Shown: positions 26,302 to 35,832 of the stretch, piece after piece | Layout: the number at the start of each line of letters is the position of its first letter | Numbering within the stretch: position 1 is the first letter of the stretch | NCBI GenBank assembly: GCA_016201215.1 | Contig: JACQDH010000046.1 | Coordinates: 1-43,235, forward strand | Direction of reading: 5' to 3' | DNA length: 43,235 nucleotides | Origin: Acidobacteriota bacterium | GTDB lineage: Bacteria > Acidobacteriota > Terriglobia > Acidiferrales > UBA7541 | Notes under the pieces: generated by a model | What the model was told of the DNA's origin: nothing | Database searches by the model: none | Seen by the model: only the letters and a program-made list of their open reading frames with translations | Position numbers and translations under genes: made by a program

Positions 26302-27555
26302 TCAGCGGGTGCCCGGCCGGGCGGGGTCTTCGCGGACCGTTGCGCCGTCGCGCAGCTCGCCTTCGACCGCCACCGCTACGCGCTCGCCCACGCGCAAGCC
26401 CTCGAGCACTTCCACGGTTGATCCCTGCTGCATGCCGGGCTTGATGGGGCGCTCGGCGACGCGCGAGCCATTCAGCACGAAAACCTTATAGACACCGTAG
26501 CGGTAGCTGACCGCCTCCTCCGGCACGGTAAGAGTCTTCTCCTCGACCTCGCTGGGCAGCGAGGCCTGGATGAAGAAGCCGGGCTTGAGGCGCCCGAGGG
26601 AGTTGGGCAGCAGCGCCTCGACTTCAAAAGTGCGCGATTCATGCAGCACGGCCGGGTTGATGCGCTCGAGCCGCCCATGAAACACGTCGTTGGGGTACGC
26701 TTCTACTCGCACATCGATGGTGGCGCCGGTCTTCACCGCCCCGGCCCACTTCTCGGGCACCGCGAGCCGCGCGCGCAAGGTGTCTGTCCGCACGATCACC
26801 ATCACCGGGCTCTGCACCTTCAGGTATTCGCCCGGGCTGACGCGCCGCTCTTTGACCGCGCCCGGGAACGGCGCGCGGATGGTGGCGTCGGCGAGCTTTT
26901 TCTCCGCCAGCTTGCTCAAGGCTTCGCTGGACTGGAGCTGCGCCTTGTCCTGCTCGACCTCCTGGATGGCCAGGTCGTGAGCGGCCCGCGCACCCTTGTA
27001 GCGCGCGGAAGCCTCGTCGAGCTGTTGCTGGGAAATCAGGTGGTCGCGGAAAAGCTGCTCGGCGCGGTGGAATTTCTGCTCGGCATCGAACAGGTCAGCG
27101 GCCGCGCGCTGCACAAAAGCCACCTGCGCGGGATCGCGCGGGAGTGGATCGTTCGGCCCCAAGCCCAGCCGCGCGCGCACCTGACGCACGGTGCCGCGCT
27201 GGCGTTCGAGCTCGTATTGCAGCTCCAGCGCCGACAAGGTCACCAGCACCTGGCCTCCGCGCACGGCATCGCCGACATCCACCAGCACCTTTTCCACGCG
27301 GCCTTCGACCTCTGCGCTGACCGTGCTTTCCTCCAGCGCATAGAGCGAGCCCACGGCCTGGACCCACCTCCGGAGCGTCTCTTCCCGCACCGGGTAGACG
27401 CGCACGGCGATGGGGTTCGCAGCGTCGCCCCGAACGCTCGCCGTCTGCGTACGCGAACAACTCGCTTGCAGAAGAAGCGTCAGCCCGGCCAGAACGGGCA
27501 GCAAGATTGGGCCCACTGGGCGGCGCGCCGTGTCAGCTTGGACCAGAGGACTCAC
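26302..27555 (-). CDS. Membrane fusion protein of the RND pump
   Basis: About 417 aa from GTG 27555, with AAGGGG five bases upstream; the open frame continues to 27924 but that extension is low-complexity and not needed. The N-terminus has a lipoprotein-like signal (LLPVLAGLTLLLQASC). The lipoyl/barrel-sandwich strands (TVSAEVEGRVEKVLVDVGD and ATIRAPFPGAVKERRVSPGE) flank a long helical hairpin (YELERQRGTVRQ to SALSKLAEKK). The beta-barrel and membrane-proximal domains follow. It bridges the RND pump to an outer-membrane channel. The region 27556-27820 upstream holds no gene I can support. Confidence 0.92.
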   Translation of the reverse strand: MSPLVQADTARRPVGPILLPVLAGLTLLLQASCSRTQTASVRGDAANPIAVRVYPVREETLRRWVQAVGSLYALEESTVSAEVEGRVEKVLVDVGDAVRGGQVLVTLSALELQYELERQRGTVRQVRARLGLGPNDPLPRDPAQVAFVQRAAADLFDAEQKFHRAEQLFRDHLISQQQLDEASARYKGARAAHDLAIQEVEQDKAQLQSSEALSKLAEKKLADATIRAPFPGAVKERRVSPGEYLKVQSPVMVIVRTDTLRARLAVPEKWAGAVKTGATIDVRVEAYPNDVFHGRLERINPAVLHESRTFEVEALLPNSLGRLKPGFFIQASLPSEVEEKTLTVPEEAVSYRYGVYKVFVLNGSRVAERPIKPGMQQGSTVEVLEGLRVGERVAVAVEGELRDGATVREDPARPGTR

Positions 27556-27820
27556 CAGCACCCCTTTTGGACGCAGCACCGTTCCGCAGCGTTTCTTGAG
27601 GACATCGGCGACCCGGAAGGCGGCCGGCCTCCACTGCAACAGTTTTTTTATCACACCTTTTCGGGCTGCGTGAGGCGAAGTTGCCGGTGGAGGATGTGGT
27701 GCTCGGTGGGCTTGCGGTGAGCAGTAGCAGCGTGCTCGCCGCACGGACGAGGCACGACAGCAACGGCGGCCCGAAGCAGGCCAAGCGGGATAGAAAAGCA
27801 GGCGCGATGCCCGGTTCTGG

Positions 27821-30334
27821 CTAGCCGACCGCTTCGCCGAGTACGACGCGGTCGCGCCCTTCGGCCTTGGCGCAGTAGAGGGCGCGATCGGCGCAGCGGA
27901 GGATATCCTCGACGGTGGAGGCATGCTCAGGGAAGACCGCGACGCCCAACGACAACGTCACGGTGCCCAGCGACCGCCCGCGGTGCTGGATGTTCAAATG
28001 CTTGAACTTTTCCCCCAGGCCCTCGGCGCGTTGCCGGGTGGCTTCAATCGACGCTTCCGGGAGAATGACCACGAACTCCTCGCCGCCGTAACGGCAGGCG
28101 ATGTCCTCACGACGGGTGTGTGTCCTAAGGAACTCGCCCAATTCACGCAGCAGGGCGTCGCCAGCCTCATGGCCGAAAGTGTCGTTGAAGCGTTTAAAGT
28201 GGTCGAGGTCCATCATGATGGCGCCGAGCTTGCGCTGGTTGCGAGCGGCGCGACGCAACTCGCGTGCCAGCGATTCCTCCATGTAGCGCCGGTTGAACAG
28301 CCCGGTGAGCGGGTCGCGGATGGACTGCATGCGCAGGGTCTCGCGTAGGCGCAGGTTGGCGAGCGCCAGCGCGATGTGGCCGGCGGCGGTGACCGCGAGG
28401 CGCTGCTTGGTTTCCGTCAGGCGCAGCTCCATCTCACTCGAGGGGCTCCCGCCCTGCAAATGCAGCACGCCGAGGGCCTCACCCTGCCCCATCATGGGGA
28501 CACAGAGATAGCTGACCCCGGGCGAGCGGCCCACATGCCGGCAGACCAGTCCCGAAGAGGCGTCTTCGAGCAGGTGGACTTGCCCGCGGCGCAGCGCCCA
28601 GCACTCCTCGGGTGCGAACACCCGTTCGCCGGTCGGCGACTTCCCCCACACCGCAACCGCTTCCACCAAGTTCTGCGAGGCATTGAGCACGCACAGCGCC
28701 CCGGACTCGGTGGGAAATAGTTGCTGCGCGTAGCGCGCGATCACCGCATAGGCCTCCTCGGCCGTGACGCAGGTCTGCAGGAGATCGCCCATGTCGTTGA
28801 GCAGGGTGGTCTCGTGGGTGCGCTTTTCCAGCTCGCGCAACCAGCCGGTGAGCACGGCATTGGCCTGTTGCAGGGCTTCCCCCGACCGCTTGGCTTCGGT
28901 GACATCGCGGGCAATCGCGGAAGTGCCGATGATCTTGCCTTCCGGATCTCTTACCGGAGAGATCGTAAGAGAAATATGGAGCGTCTCACCGCTCTTGCTG
29001 GTGTGCAGGGTATCGAAATGTTCTATCCGCTCGCCACGGCGGAGCCGCTCCAGCATCCGCGGAACTTCTTCCTGGCGGTCCGGCTGGACCAGCATCGCCA
29101 TCGGCCGCCCAATGACTTCCCCCGCCGTGTACCCATAGATGCGCTCGGCGGCCGCGTTCCAGCTCACGATCACGCCATCGAGCGAATCGCCGATGATGGC
29201 ATCGTCCGAGGATTGCACGATCGCCGCCAGATAGGAAGCCGCCTCCTCGGCCCTCTTCCGCGCAGCCGCTTCGCTTTTCAGCGTCTCGCTGACTTTCTCG
29301 AGGTCCGCGGTTCGCGTGGCCACCCGAGCTTCCAACTCCTCGTGTGCCCGGCACAGCGAGTGCTCCGACTGCCGGCGCTCCCCGTCAGCGCGGTCGAGCC
29401 CGCGGGCATTCCACCCGACCAGCAGCGCCAAGACGACGGCGTTCGAGGTCGCATACAGGGCCAGGCCCATTGGGGTCCCGTAAAGCCCGGCGCGTTCCCC
29501 CACCAGGCGCAGCCAGGCAAGAAGCATGGAGATGCCCACGCCGACGGGCAACAAACGCCGGGCCATGACTCCGCCGTAGCCATCGCTCACCAGGGTGCTC
29601 ATCGCGCCGCGGTCAGGTCGCGCCAGCAGGATGCCAGTACACAGCACAGCAAAGAGCAGAGCCGTGGCCAGCGACATCCCCGTATCGGAGATGGTGGGAT
29701 AGAACGTATAGTCCAGAATCCCCAGCAGCGAGAGGGGAACCGCCAGAAACGCCAGCCACTGCCCGGGACGATGTCCCCGGCGAGTCTCTACGTCTAACAG
29801 CAGCAGCGCACACCCGGTCAGGACAAAGTTCAAGCCGCTGGCAAACGCCATCCGGCTGGGCACGTGGCTGGTGCTGGCGGTCTCTGCTCGCCGGAACAGC
29901 AGTTGATCGACGCCCAAGTCCCAGCCCAGTAGCTTGTCCGCCACGGCCAGCAGGCCCAACACGACCACCAACAACGTGCATGCCTGGGCGATGCCTCGCG
30001 CCCGGGGATCAGCGGACTCCTTGCGCAGCAGGAGCAGCGACAACCCGGCGAGGATAAAGGACACCGCCGTATGAGCGTGCATCAGGGACAGGTCCGGAAG
30101 GAAAAGCTTCCCGCGCGGGAGGTCGAGCAAATTGCCCGCGAGGACCAGGCTCCCGACCACCAACAGGACAGCGGTGGCGGCCAGCGAGGCGAGACGAAAC
30201 GCGGAGATCAACCGGGGATTGAGTGGAGCCATCCCTATCGCCCGCCCGGCTTCGTCATCGCTCGGCGCGGACGCCCGCCATACTTCAGCAAAGGAATGGA
30301 TCTCCCCCAAGCTGCGACGCTCTTCCTGCTGCAT
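27821..30334 (-). CDS. Membrane sensor diguanylate cyclase (PAS-GAF-GGDEF)
   Basis: About 837 aa from ATG 30334 (GGAGG just upstream). Some eight hydrophobic helices in the first ~310 residues form an integral sensor, followed by a coiled coil. A PAS domain comes next (AAIVQSSDDAIIGDS, then ERIYGYTAGEVIGRPM), a GAF domain (ARYAQQLFPTESGALCV, SYLCVPMMGQGEALGVL), and a C-terminal GGDEF domain (DPLTGLFNRRYMEE, YGGEEF). The active-site GGEEF is intact, and RRED five residues before it is an RxxD inhibitory site, so the enzyme should make cyclic di-GMP under product control. No EAL domain is present. It lies upstream of the efflux operon with a 265-base gap, so a shared role is not shown. Confidence 0.93.
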   Translation of the reverse strand: MQQEERRSLGEIHSFAEVWRASAPSDDEAGRAIGMAPLNPRLISAFRLASLAATAVLLVVGSLVLAGNLLDLPRGKLFLPDLSLMHAHTAVSFILAGLSLLLLRKESADPRARGIAQACTLLVVVLGLLAVADKLLGWDLGVDQLLFRRAETASTSHVPSRMAFASGLNFVLTGCALLLLDVETRRGHRPGQWLAFLAVPLSLLGILDYTFYPTISDTGMSLATALLFAVLCTGILLARPDRGAMSTLVSDGYGGVMARRLLPVGVGISMLLAWLRLVGERAGLYGTPMGLALYATSNAVVLALLVGWNARGLDRADGERRQSEHSLCRAHEELEARVATRTADLEKVSETLKSEAAARKRAEEAASYLAAIVQSSDDAIIGDSLDGVIVSWNAAAERIYGYTAGEVIGRPMAMLVQPDRQEEVPRMLERLRRGERIEHFDTLHTSKSGETLHISLTISPVRDPEGKIIGTSAIARDVTEAKRSGEALQQANAVLTGWLRELEKRTHETTLLNDMGDLLQTCVTAEEAYAVIARYAQQLFPTESGALCVLNASQNLVEAVAVWGKSPTGERVFAPEECWALRRGQVHLLEDASSGLVCRHVGRSPGVSYLCVPMMGQGEALGVLHLQGGSPSSEMELRLTETKQRLAVTAAGHIALALANLRLRETLRMQSIRDPLTGLFNRRYMEESLARELRRAARNQRKLGAIMMDLDHFKRFNDTFGHEAGDALLRELGEFLRTHTRREDIACRYGGEEFVVILPEASIEATRQRAEGLGEKFKHLNIQHRGRSLGTVTLSLGVAVFPEHASTVEDILRCADRALYCAKAEGRDRVVLGEAVG

Positions 30335-30539
30335 CACCCTCCGGCCCCCTCGTGTCGCGCAGGGGCGCGTGGCCTTGCCCCCTGGAAAGCCATCGCAACC
30401 ACTCTTCAACGTACGCGGGGCCGTGCGGCGGTGTCAATTGCCGTGAGGCCGCGCGTTGAATAGAAGTAAACCGAACGCGCTGGCCGGGCCGGAGAGGTTT
30501 CACCCGCCGAGCGAAACCTTGCGATAGAATCCCCAGGCA

Positions 30540-31346
30540 ATGGAAGGACAGGGCGAAATCCGTCTGGGAACTTCGGCTTTCACCGCAGCCGGATGGCCGG
30601 GAGCCTTCTATCCAGCCGGGCTTAAGCCCAGCGAGTACCTCAGTTACTATGCGCAGCAGTTCGACACCGTCGAAGTGGACAGTACCTTCTATCGCGTTCC
30701 TAACGCCGCCACGGTGCGGAAGTGGCACACGTGCACCCCGCAGGGGTTCCTGTTTGCCGCCAAGGCGCCGCTGACGATTACCCACGAACGGGTGCTGGTC
30801 GATTGTGAGGACGAGCTCAAGGGTTTCTTGGCTGCGATGGAACCGCTCGGGGAGAAACTTTGGCCTATCCTGTTCCAGCTTCCTTACTTCAACCGCCAGG
30901 TGTTTTCAAACCTGGAGGCTTTTTTGGAGCGCCTGGTTCCGTTTCTCGTGCGGCTGCCCCGTGGGCAGCGTTTTGCGGTCGAGATCCGCAACAAGAACTG
31001 GCTGGGGCCAAAACTCCTGGACGCCCTGCGGAAACGCAAGGTCGCACTGACGCTGATCGACCATCCGTGGATGCCCCGTCCAAGAGAGTGGATGGCGCGC
31101 GGCGACCCCATCACTGCGGACTTCATCTACATTCGCTGGCTCGGGGACCGCAAGGGGATCGAGAAGGAAACCAAGACCTGGGACAAGGTGATCGTCAACC
31201 GCGAGCGAGAACTTGAGGAATGGGTCGAAGCCTGCCGCAGTTTCAACCAGCGCAGCATCAGCGTCTTCGCTTTTGCCAACAATCACTATGCCGGCCACGC
31301 GCCCGCGACCGTGCGCCTGTTTCAGGAACTGTGGCGAAAGAAATGA
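30540..31346 (+). CDS. DUF72 (YecE-like) protein
   Basis: 268 aa TIM-barrel-like protein of the DUF72 family, biochemical role not established. The family opening is clear: RLGTSAFTAAGWPGAFYP, then YAQQFDTVEVDSTFYRVP, and later FAVEIRNKNWL and FAFANNHYAGHAP. A TAGAAT box at 30525-30530 lies nine bases before the ATG, so the transcript may begin almost at the start codon. No ribosome site is visible, which fits a leaderless message. It converges on the small secreted gene at 31362. Confidence 0.92.
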   Translation: MEGQGEIRLGTSAFTAAGWPGAFYPAGLKPSEYLSYYAQQFDTVEVDSTFYRVPNAATVRKWHTCTPQGFLFAAKAPLTITHERVLVDCEDELKGFLAAMEPLGEKLWPILFQLPYFNRQVFSNLEAFLERLVPFLVRLPRGQRFAVEIRNKNWLGPKLLDALRKRKVALTLIDHPWMPRPREWMARGDPITADFIYIRWLGDRKGIEKETKTWDKVIVNRERELEEWVEACRSFNQRSISVFAFANNHYAGHAPATVRLFQELWRKK

Positions 31347-31361
31347 CCCCTGCGTCCCGGC

Positions 31362-31736
31362 TCAGATGAAAGCCGACCCGGGCAGGGCCTCATACTGGCG
31401 CTCGAACGTCACCCGGTGTTTCTTGCCCTGATGGGTGAAGTCGAAGCTGATCTGCCGGCCGGGCCCCAGGCGACCAAGCCCACGCTTCTTCGCCTGCGAG
31501 AGCACCAGCCACCGCCCCCGGACCTTGTAGGTTCCCTCCTCGCCCCAGATGCGGTAGCAGCCGTCGGCGTGCAGGATCAGGGGAGGGCTGGAGCAGCGGC
31601 CTATCCGTCCATCCACCTGGTAGCTGGTGCAGCGGTAGGTGCCCACAACTCGATCCTCGGCGCGCGCGGAGGAAGTGCAAGCGAGGAAGCCGAGAAGGCT
31701 GATCAATCCCCACCAGAAGTAACCACGCTGTGGCAC
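31362..31736 (-). CDS. Small secreted protein of unknown function
   Basis: About 124 aa. I start at GTG 31736, seven bases after GGAGG; the frame extends three codons further to a GTG at 31745, which sits on that site. A signal peptide (YFWWGLISLLGFLACTSSARA) is followed by a ~100-residue beta-rich domain with a Cys pair (TYRCTSYQVDGRIGRCSSPP) and the segment YRIWGEEGTYKVRGRWLVL, a pattern like lipocalin-type or META-type small barrels. No named family can be given. Confidence 0.7.
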   Translation of the reverse strand: MPQRGYFWWGLISLLGFLACTSSARAEDRVVGTYRCTSYQVDGRIGRCSSPPLILHADGCYRIWGEEGTYKVRGRWLVLSQAKKRGLGRLGPGRQISFDFTHQGKKHRVTFERQYEALPGSAFI

Positions 31737-32030
31737 CGGTTCCACCTCCCATTCCGGTCGGCCCGATCCGCGAGCCTGACCACGGAGGGGACGCTAAGGA
31801 ATGTGGGGCACATTTCCAGCCACAAGGACGCCCTGTAACGCACGGAAAACAGAACAGTTGCCTTAAGGGGGGATTGCAGGGTGAAAGCGTATGGCACAGT
31901 CTGTTCTCGGAAGGTGCAGAAAGCGGCAGAATTCTGCAGAACGACCCGCGTGACGAGGGACAGGTTTTTCCGGGAGGATGAAGCGTTAGGGGGACGCAGC
32001 TGGATAAGTCTTCGCTTCGCCGTGCCGTGC

Positions 32031-32456
32031 TCAGGTAATCCCCTCGCACGGGCAGCCCAGCCGACGGTCGAGCGCCACTGCGGCGAAGTAGGCGCAGGCA
32101 GCGCGCTCGCGTTCCGCCCAGATGGCCATTGCGGGAGCCAGGGAAGAGGCCGCGCGCAGCAGGTTTACCAGGCTGTAATAAATGCGCACCGCGTGCGTCT
32201 CCAATCGGTCGTCACACGGATCCGGGCAGAGCTCAACCAATCGGATGACTTGAACAAACTGGTCTCCGCGTGCTCCCTGCGAACCAATACCGGCCAGTTC
32301 CCGCGCCTTCGGCGAGAGCTCCAGCTTGGAGTAAACCACCAGGAGCGACCGGCAGTAGGAAACGAAGAATTGAATCAGCGCGGCGGCCGAAAGCACGAGA
32401 ATCAATGAAGCAATCATCAGTTGTTGGGGGCGACTCGTGCGGAGGGCGGGTCGCAC
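32031..32456 (-). CDS. Membrane-anchored conserved protein of unknown function
   Basis: Up to 141 aa; start uncertain between GTG 32456 and ATG 32417. One N-terminal membrane helix (LMIASLILVLSAAALIQFF) leads to a cytoplasmic helical domain with LCPDPCDDRLETHAVRIYYS and a C-terminal WAERERAACAYFAAVALDRR. I have seen this pattern in acidobacterial hypothetical proteins (memory only). No function is known to me. Confidence 0.6.
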   Translation of the reverse strand: MRPALRTSRPQQLMIASLILVLSAAALIQFFVSYCRSLLVVYSKLELSPKARELAGIGSQGARGDQFVQVIRLVELCPDPCDDRLETHAVRIYYSLVNLLRAASSLAPAMAIWAERERAACAYFAAVALDRRLGCPCEGIT

Positions 32457-33081
32457 AGCCTCCCGGATTGTTGTCCTATACCAACCTGTTACTTACACCT
32501 GCAAATCGGAAGCCAGAGATGCCCGCGGACGCGCGTCTCGGATGGCCCCCCGCGCCCCAGCGTAGTGACCCAAAACGGGCCGGAACTTGGAATCGCAGAA
32601 AGATCTGGCAACTCCACGCATTTGCAAGAGATTATGCGTTCCCTCCGATTTCGCCAACCACGCAAACCCACTCCCTCAAGTCTGCGAACATCCTGGGAAT
32701 ATTTCAGTGTTGCTCTTGCGGCGCGCGATTCCGACACAACATGGAACACCTGTTCGCGATTGAAACTTCTAGCTCGACCGAAGGAGGGGCGGCTGGAAGA
32801 AAGTCTTTGCCTATTAGTGGAAGGAGTCTGGCCGAAAGCTTTGCACGGATCCGGGAAATTACGCAGCGAGGGGAACTATCCCTCAGCGCTTCAAACGCCG
32901 CGAGGTGTCGCCAGCGGAGACACACCCACTCCTGTCTCAGAGCCGCATGTGCACGGCGAGTCCTTGTGGAATCAGCCGCAGCCTGCCTCGCCGGGCACTC
33001 GCCAGCCTCAAGAATGCGCCCACGCCAGGTGCGTGCTTACTTGCCTGCCTTCTTTGCAGCAGCCGGCGCCGGGGCCAGTCG
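32457..33081. other. Long intergenic stretch without a supported gene
   Basis: Several open frames cross it on both strands but none has a ribosome site, a recognisable domain or sensible composition. Base composition is less GC-rich around 32600-32760. An in-frame Ala/Lys-rich tail of 14 codons follows the ggt stop on the minus strand (33040-33081). Otherwise I see nothing. Confidence 0.45.
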
Positions 33082-34800
33082 CTACTTCTCGGGTGGAAGT
33101 TCCGCGATGGCGGCGCCGTCTTTGCGCGGGTCGGAAGCGCCGTAGTTGACACCGGCGGCGAAGTCCCGCGCGACGCCCTGTCCGCCGCCCATCTGCGAGG
33201 AAAAGACGCCGCGCACTTCAATGATGTGCCCCTTGGCCTGCAGCTCGGCCCGCACGTTGCCGGGAATACGGCATTCCATCATGACGTCGCAGCCCCCAAA
33301 GGTTTTCTTGGTGAACCGTGGGGCCTCGAGCGCCGCCTGGATGTTCATCTTGAAGTCCACGACATTGGCCACAAACTGCGCATGCGCCTGCGACTGGTTC
33401 CAGCCGCCCATGATGCCGAAGGCGATGCGCAGGTCGCCGCGCTGCATAAAGGCAGGGATGATGGTGTGCAGCGGGCGCTTGCGCCCGGCCAGGGCGTTGG
33501 GCGAACTCGGGTCCAGGCTGAAAAGCGCGCCGCGATTCTGCAACGCGAACCCCGTGCCGTCTGCCACCAAACCGGAACCGAAGTCCTCGTAGTTGCTCTG
33601 GATCAGCGAGACCATGTTGCCCTCGCGGTCCACCACGCTCAGATAGATCGTGTCGCCGCCGGACCGCGGAGGGTCGCCGGCCTCGACCGCGCAGTTCGCC
33701 TTGTCCATGTCAATCCGCTTCGCGCGCTGCTTCGCGTAGTCCTTGGAGAGCAGACCCGCCACCGGCAAAGGCGATTGGCTGGCTCTCGGGTCGCCGATGT
33801 AGCGCAGGAGGTCGGCGTAAGCGAGCTTTTTCGCCTCGATCATCACGTGCAGCGTGCGCGTGGCATTGAACCGGAATTGCGCCAGCGGGAAATTTTCCAT
33901 CAGGTTCAGCATTTCGAGTGCCGCGATGCCTTGCCCGTTGGGCGGCAGCTCGTAAACGGTCCAGTCATGGTAGGTGGTCGAGATGGGCTCCACCCACTCG
34001 CTCGAATAGTCAACCAGGTCCTTCGTGGTCATAGCGCCGCCGTGGCGTTTGGAAAGCTCGACGATGCGCCGCGCGATCTCACCGCGGTAGAAAGCGTCGC
34101 GCCCCTGCGCGGCAAGCTGCCGGTAGGCCCAGGCCAGATCAGGGTTGCGGAAGATTTCCCCGACCCGCGGCGGGCGGTCGGAAACGAGATACGTCTGCGC
34201 GGCATTCTCGTTGCCACGCAGCAGGTCAACATTCATGGCCCAGAGGCCGCTCACCATCTCGGTCGCCGGGAAACCCTCCTCGGCGGCGCGGATGGCGGGC
34301 GCTAAGACCTCGGCAAGCTTCTTCCGCCCGAACCGCTCGAGCAGCTTCTGCCATCCATCCACCGCACCCGGCACGGTGACCGCATGGATGCCGCGCTGCG
34401 GCATGGCCTGAAAACCCTTGCCCTTTAGGAACTCGATTGTGAGACCGGCCGGAGCCCAGCCGCTGGCGTTCAGGCCGTAGAGCTTGCCGCTCTTTGCCTC
34501 ATAGACAATCGCAAACAGGTCGCCGCCGACGCCGTTCGACATCGGCGCCACCAGGCCCATCATGGCGTTCGCGGCCACGGCTGCATCCGCGGCCGTGCCG
34601 CCGCGTTCGAGCATCGCCACCCCGGCCTGGGCCGCCAGCGGTGATTCCGCGGCCACAATGCCGTTGCGCGAGATCACCATCGAACGCGCCTGAGCACGAT
34701 CCTGGGCGTCTATCTCTCCGGCGGTCATCGTCAGTCCCATCGCCATCCCTGCCAGCAGCCCCGCCAGACGTAGTCGTCCACCGCAACAGGGTCTCGGCAT
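33082..34800 (-). CDS. ggt: Gamma-glutamyltransferase (Ntn hydrolase)
   Basis: 572 aa, periplasmic or secreted. It cleaves or transfers the gamma-glutamyl group of glutathione and related peptides after autocatalytic splitting into two subunits. A signal peptide (RLAGLLAGMAMGLTMTAG) is followed by the large-subunit motif GGTAADAAVAANAMMG and SNGVGGDLFAIVYEA. The small subunit should begin at the Thr in SGGDTIYLSVVD near residue 382; HTIIPAFMQ near residue 440 and the GIMGGWNQSQAHAQF region follow. The nucleophile context is DTIYLS rather than the common DTTHLS. AGGAG lies 12 bases before ATG, somewhat far. A stop ends the frame just before an in-frame Ala/Lys tail. Confidence 0.93.
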   Translation of the reverse strand: MPRPCCGGRLRLAGLLAGMAMGLTMTAGEIDAQDRAQARSMVISRNGIVAAESPLAAQAGVAMLERGGTAADAAVAANAMMGLVAPMSNGVGGDLFAIVYEAKSGKLYGLNASGWAPAGLTIEFLKGKGFQAMPQRGIHAVTVPGAVDGWQKLLERFGRKKLAEVLAPAIRAAEEGFPATEMVSGLWAMNVDLLRGNENAAQTYLVSDRPPRVGEIFRNPDLAWAYRQLAAQGRDAFYRGEIARRIVELSKRHGGAMTTKDLVDYSSEWVEPISTTYHDWTVYELPPNGQGIAALEMLNLMENFPLAQFRFNATRTLHVMIEAKKLAYADLLRYIGDPRASQSPLPVAGLLSKDYAKQRAKRIDMDKANCAVEAGDPPRSGGDTIYLSVVDREGNMVSLIQSNYEDFGSGLVADGTGFALQNRGALFSLDPSSPNALAGRKRPLHTIIPAFMQRGDLRIAFGIMGGWNQSQAHAQFVANVVDFKMNIQAALEAPRFTKKTFGGCDVMMECRIPGNVRAELQAKGHIIEVRGVFSSQMGGGQGVARDFAAGVNYGASDPRKDGAAIAELPPEK

Positions 34801-35002
34801 GGCGACGATTTGCTCCTTTTCACAGCGCTTTACGCGCGCACTCTAGCTCGAAATCAGGCGTGAGGCAACCGAACAGAGCGCGAGGTATCGAGCGGCTTTG
34901 CGAACCAATATGGCCGTTGACTGCGGCGGCAAACTGCCACAGTCTTGTGGCGGCGCTAGGGACCCTGGCAGGCAGAATCTGAGCACACAGGAGCGAGCAC
35001 AG

Positions 35003-35524
35003 ATGCAGGAAACGCCGCAGCAGTACACCAAAAGAATTCTGGGTTACGTCAAGGGCCAGGAGCCGCTGCGTGTGCAGCAGGGCACTCCGAAAAAGATCGA
35101 AGGCCTTATCCGGCGCCTCTCACGCCGGCAGATGCGCCGTCGGCCTGCGCCGGGGAAATGGTCGATTGCGGAGATTCTCGCCCACCTCGCGGACACGGAA
35201 CTGGTGGGCGGTTACCGCATTCGCCTGATCCTGGGCTCCAACGGCACGCCCATCCAGGCTTTCGACCAGAATGTCTGGGCGAGGAAAGCCAACTACGCGC
35301 AGCAGGACCCCCACAAGTCGCTGCGGACATTTCGCACCCTGCGCGAGGCCAACCTCCGCCTGCTGAAATCGCTCCCCAAGAAAAAGTGGAGCAACTACGG
35401 CATGCATGCCGAGCGTGGAAAGGAAACCATCGCGCGCGTGGTCCAGATGTTTGCCGGCCACGACCTCAACCACCTGGAGCAGCTCGCGCGCATCGCTCGC
35501 CAGCGCCGGCAGAGCGGCAAGTAA
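35003..35524 (+). CDS. DinB-like protein
   Basis: 173 aa from ATG 35003 with AGGAG nine bases upstream; the longer frame from 34898 adds a sequence with no coding character. DinB/YfiT-like four-helix proteins bind a metal through three His. Here they are in EILAHLADTE (near residue 60), and GHDLNHLEQLARI (near residue 155). The N-terminal PGKWSIAEILAHLAD is the family hallmark. Many members are thiol-dependent transferases or stress proteins; the substrate is unknown here. Confidence 0.88.
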   Translation: MQETPQQYTKRILGYVKGQEPLRVQQGTPKKIEGLIRRLSRRQMRRRPAPGKWSIAEILAHLADTELVGGYRIRLILGSNGTPIQAFDQNVWARKANYAQQDPHKSLRTFRTLREANLRLLKSLPKKKWSNYGMHAERGKETIARVVQMFAGHDLNHLEQLARIARQRRQSGK

Positions 35525-35832
35525 TTCTGCTCGAACACCCATGCACTGCGTCAGGGCTGTCATTCGGAGCCCGCCGCGACTTCTCTTCCTCGCCGCAGGC
35601 CCTCTGACCGGCGGTTCCCGCGCTTCGCAGTCACGCCGCGCTTGTGCCGGCGCAACCATACGCACAACAAGCCTTGCGCTCTCCCCGGAAACAAGATAGG
35701 AAATGACGTGCGGTTTACTGCGCGGAACCGAACTGGTTCAGCGAGCGAAGGGATCTTCGCGCGTCTGCGGCGGGATTTTCTGGGAGCACTGTGGCGCACG
35801 CCGCGAGGAATCTCGGGAGAGAGCCTGCTCGG
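35525..35832. other. Intergenic stretch with a partial dispersed repeat
   Basis: CTGTCATTCGGAGC (35557-35570) followed by a CTTCTC-type tail resembles one end of the repeats at 5695 and 12411. No gene, RNA or clear promoter is visible in the rest. Confidence 0.4.

Noticed and set aside
32270-33145. Plus-strand frames of 240-290 codons between the small membrane gene and ggt
   Set aside because: Unbiased composition, no start signal, no domain; they run through both neighbours.
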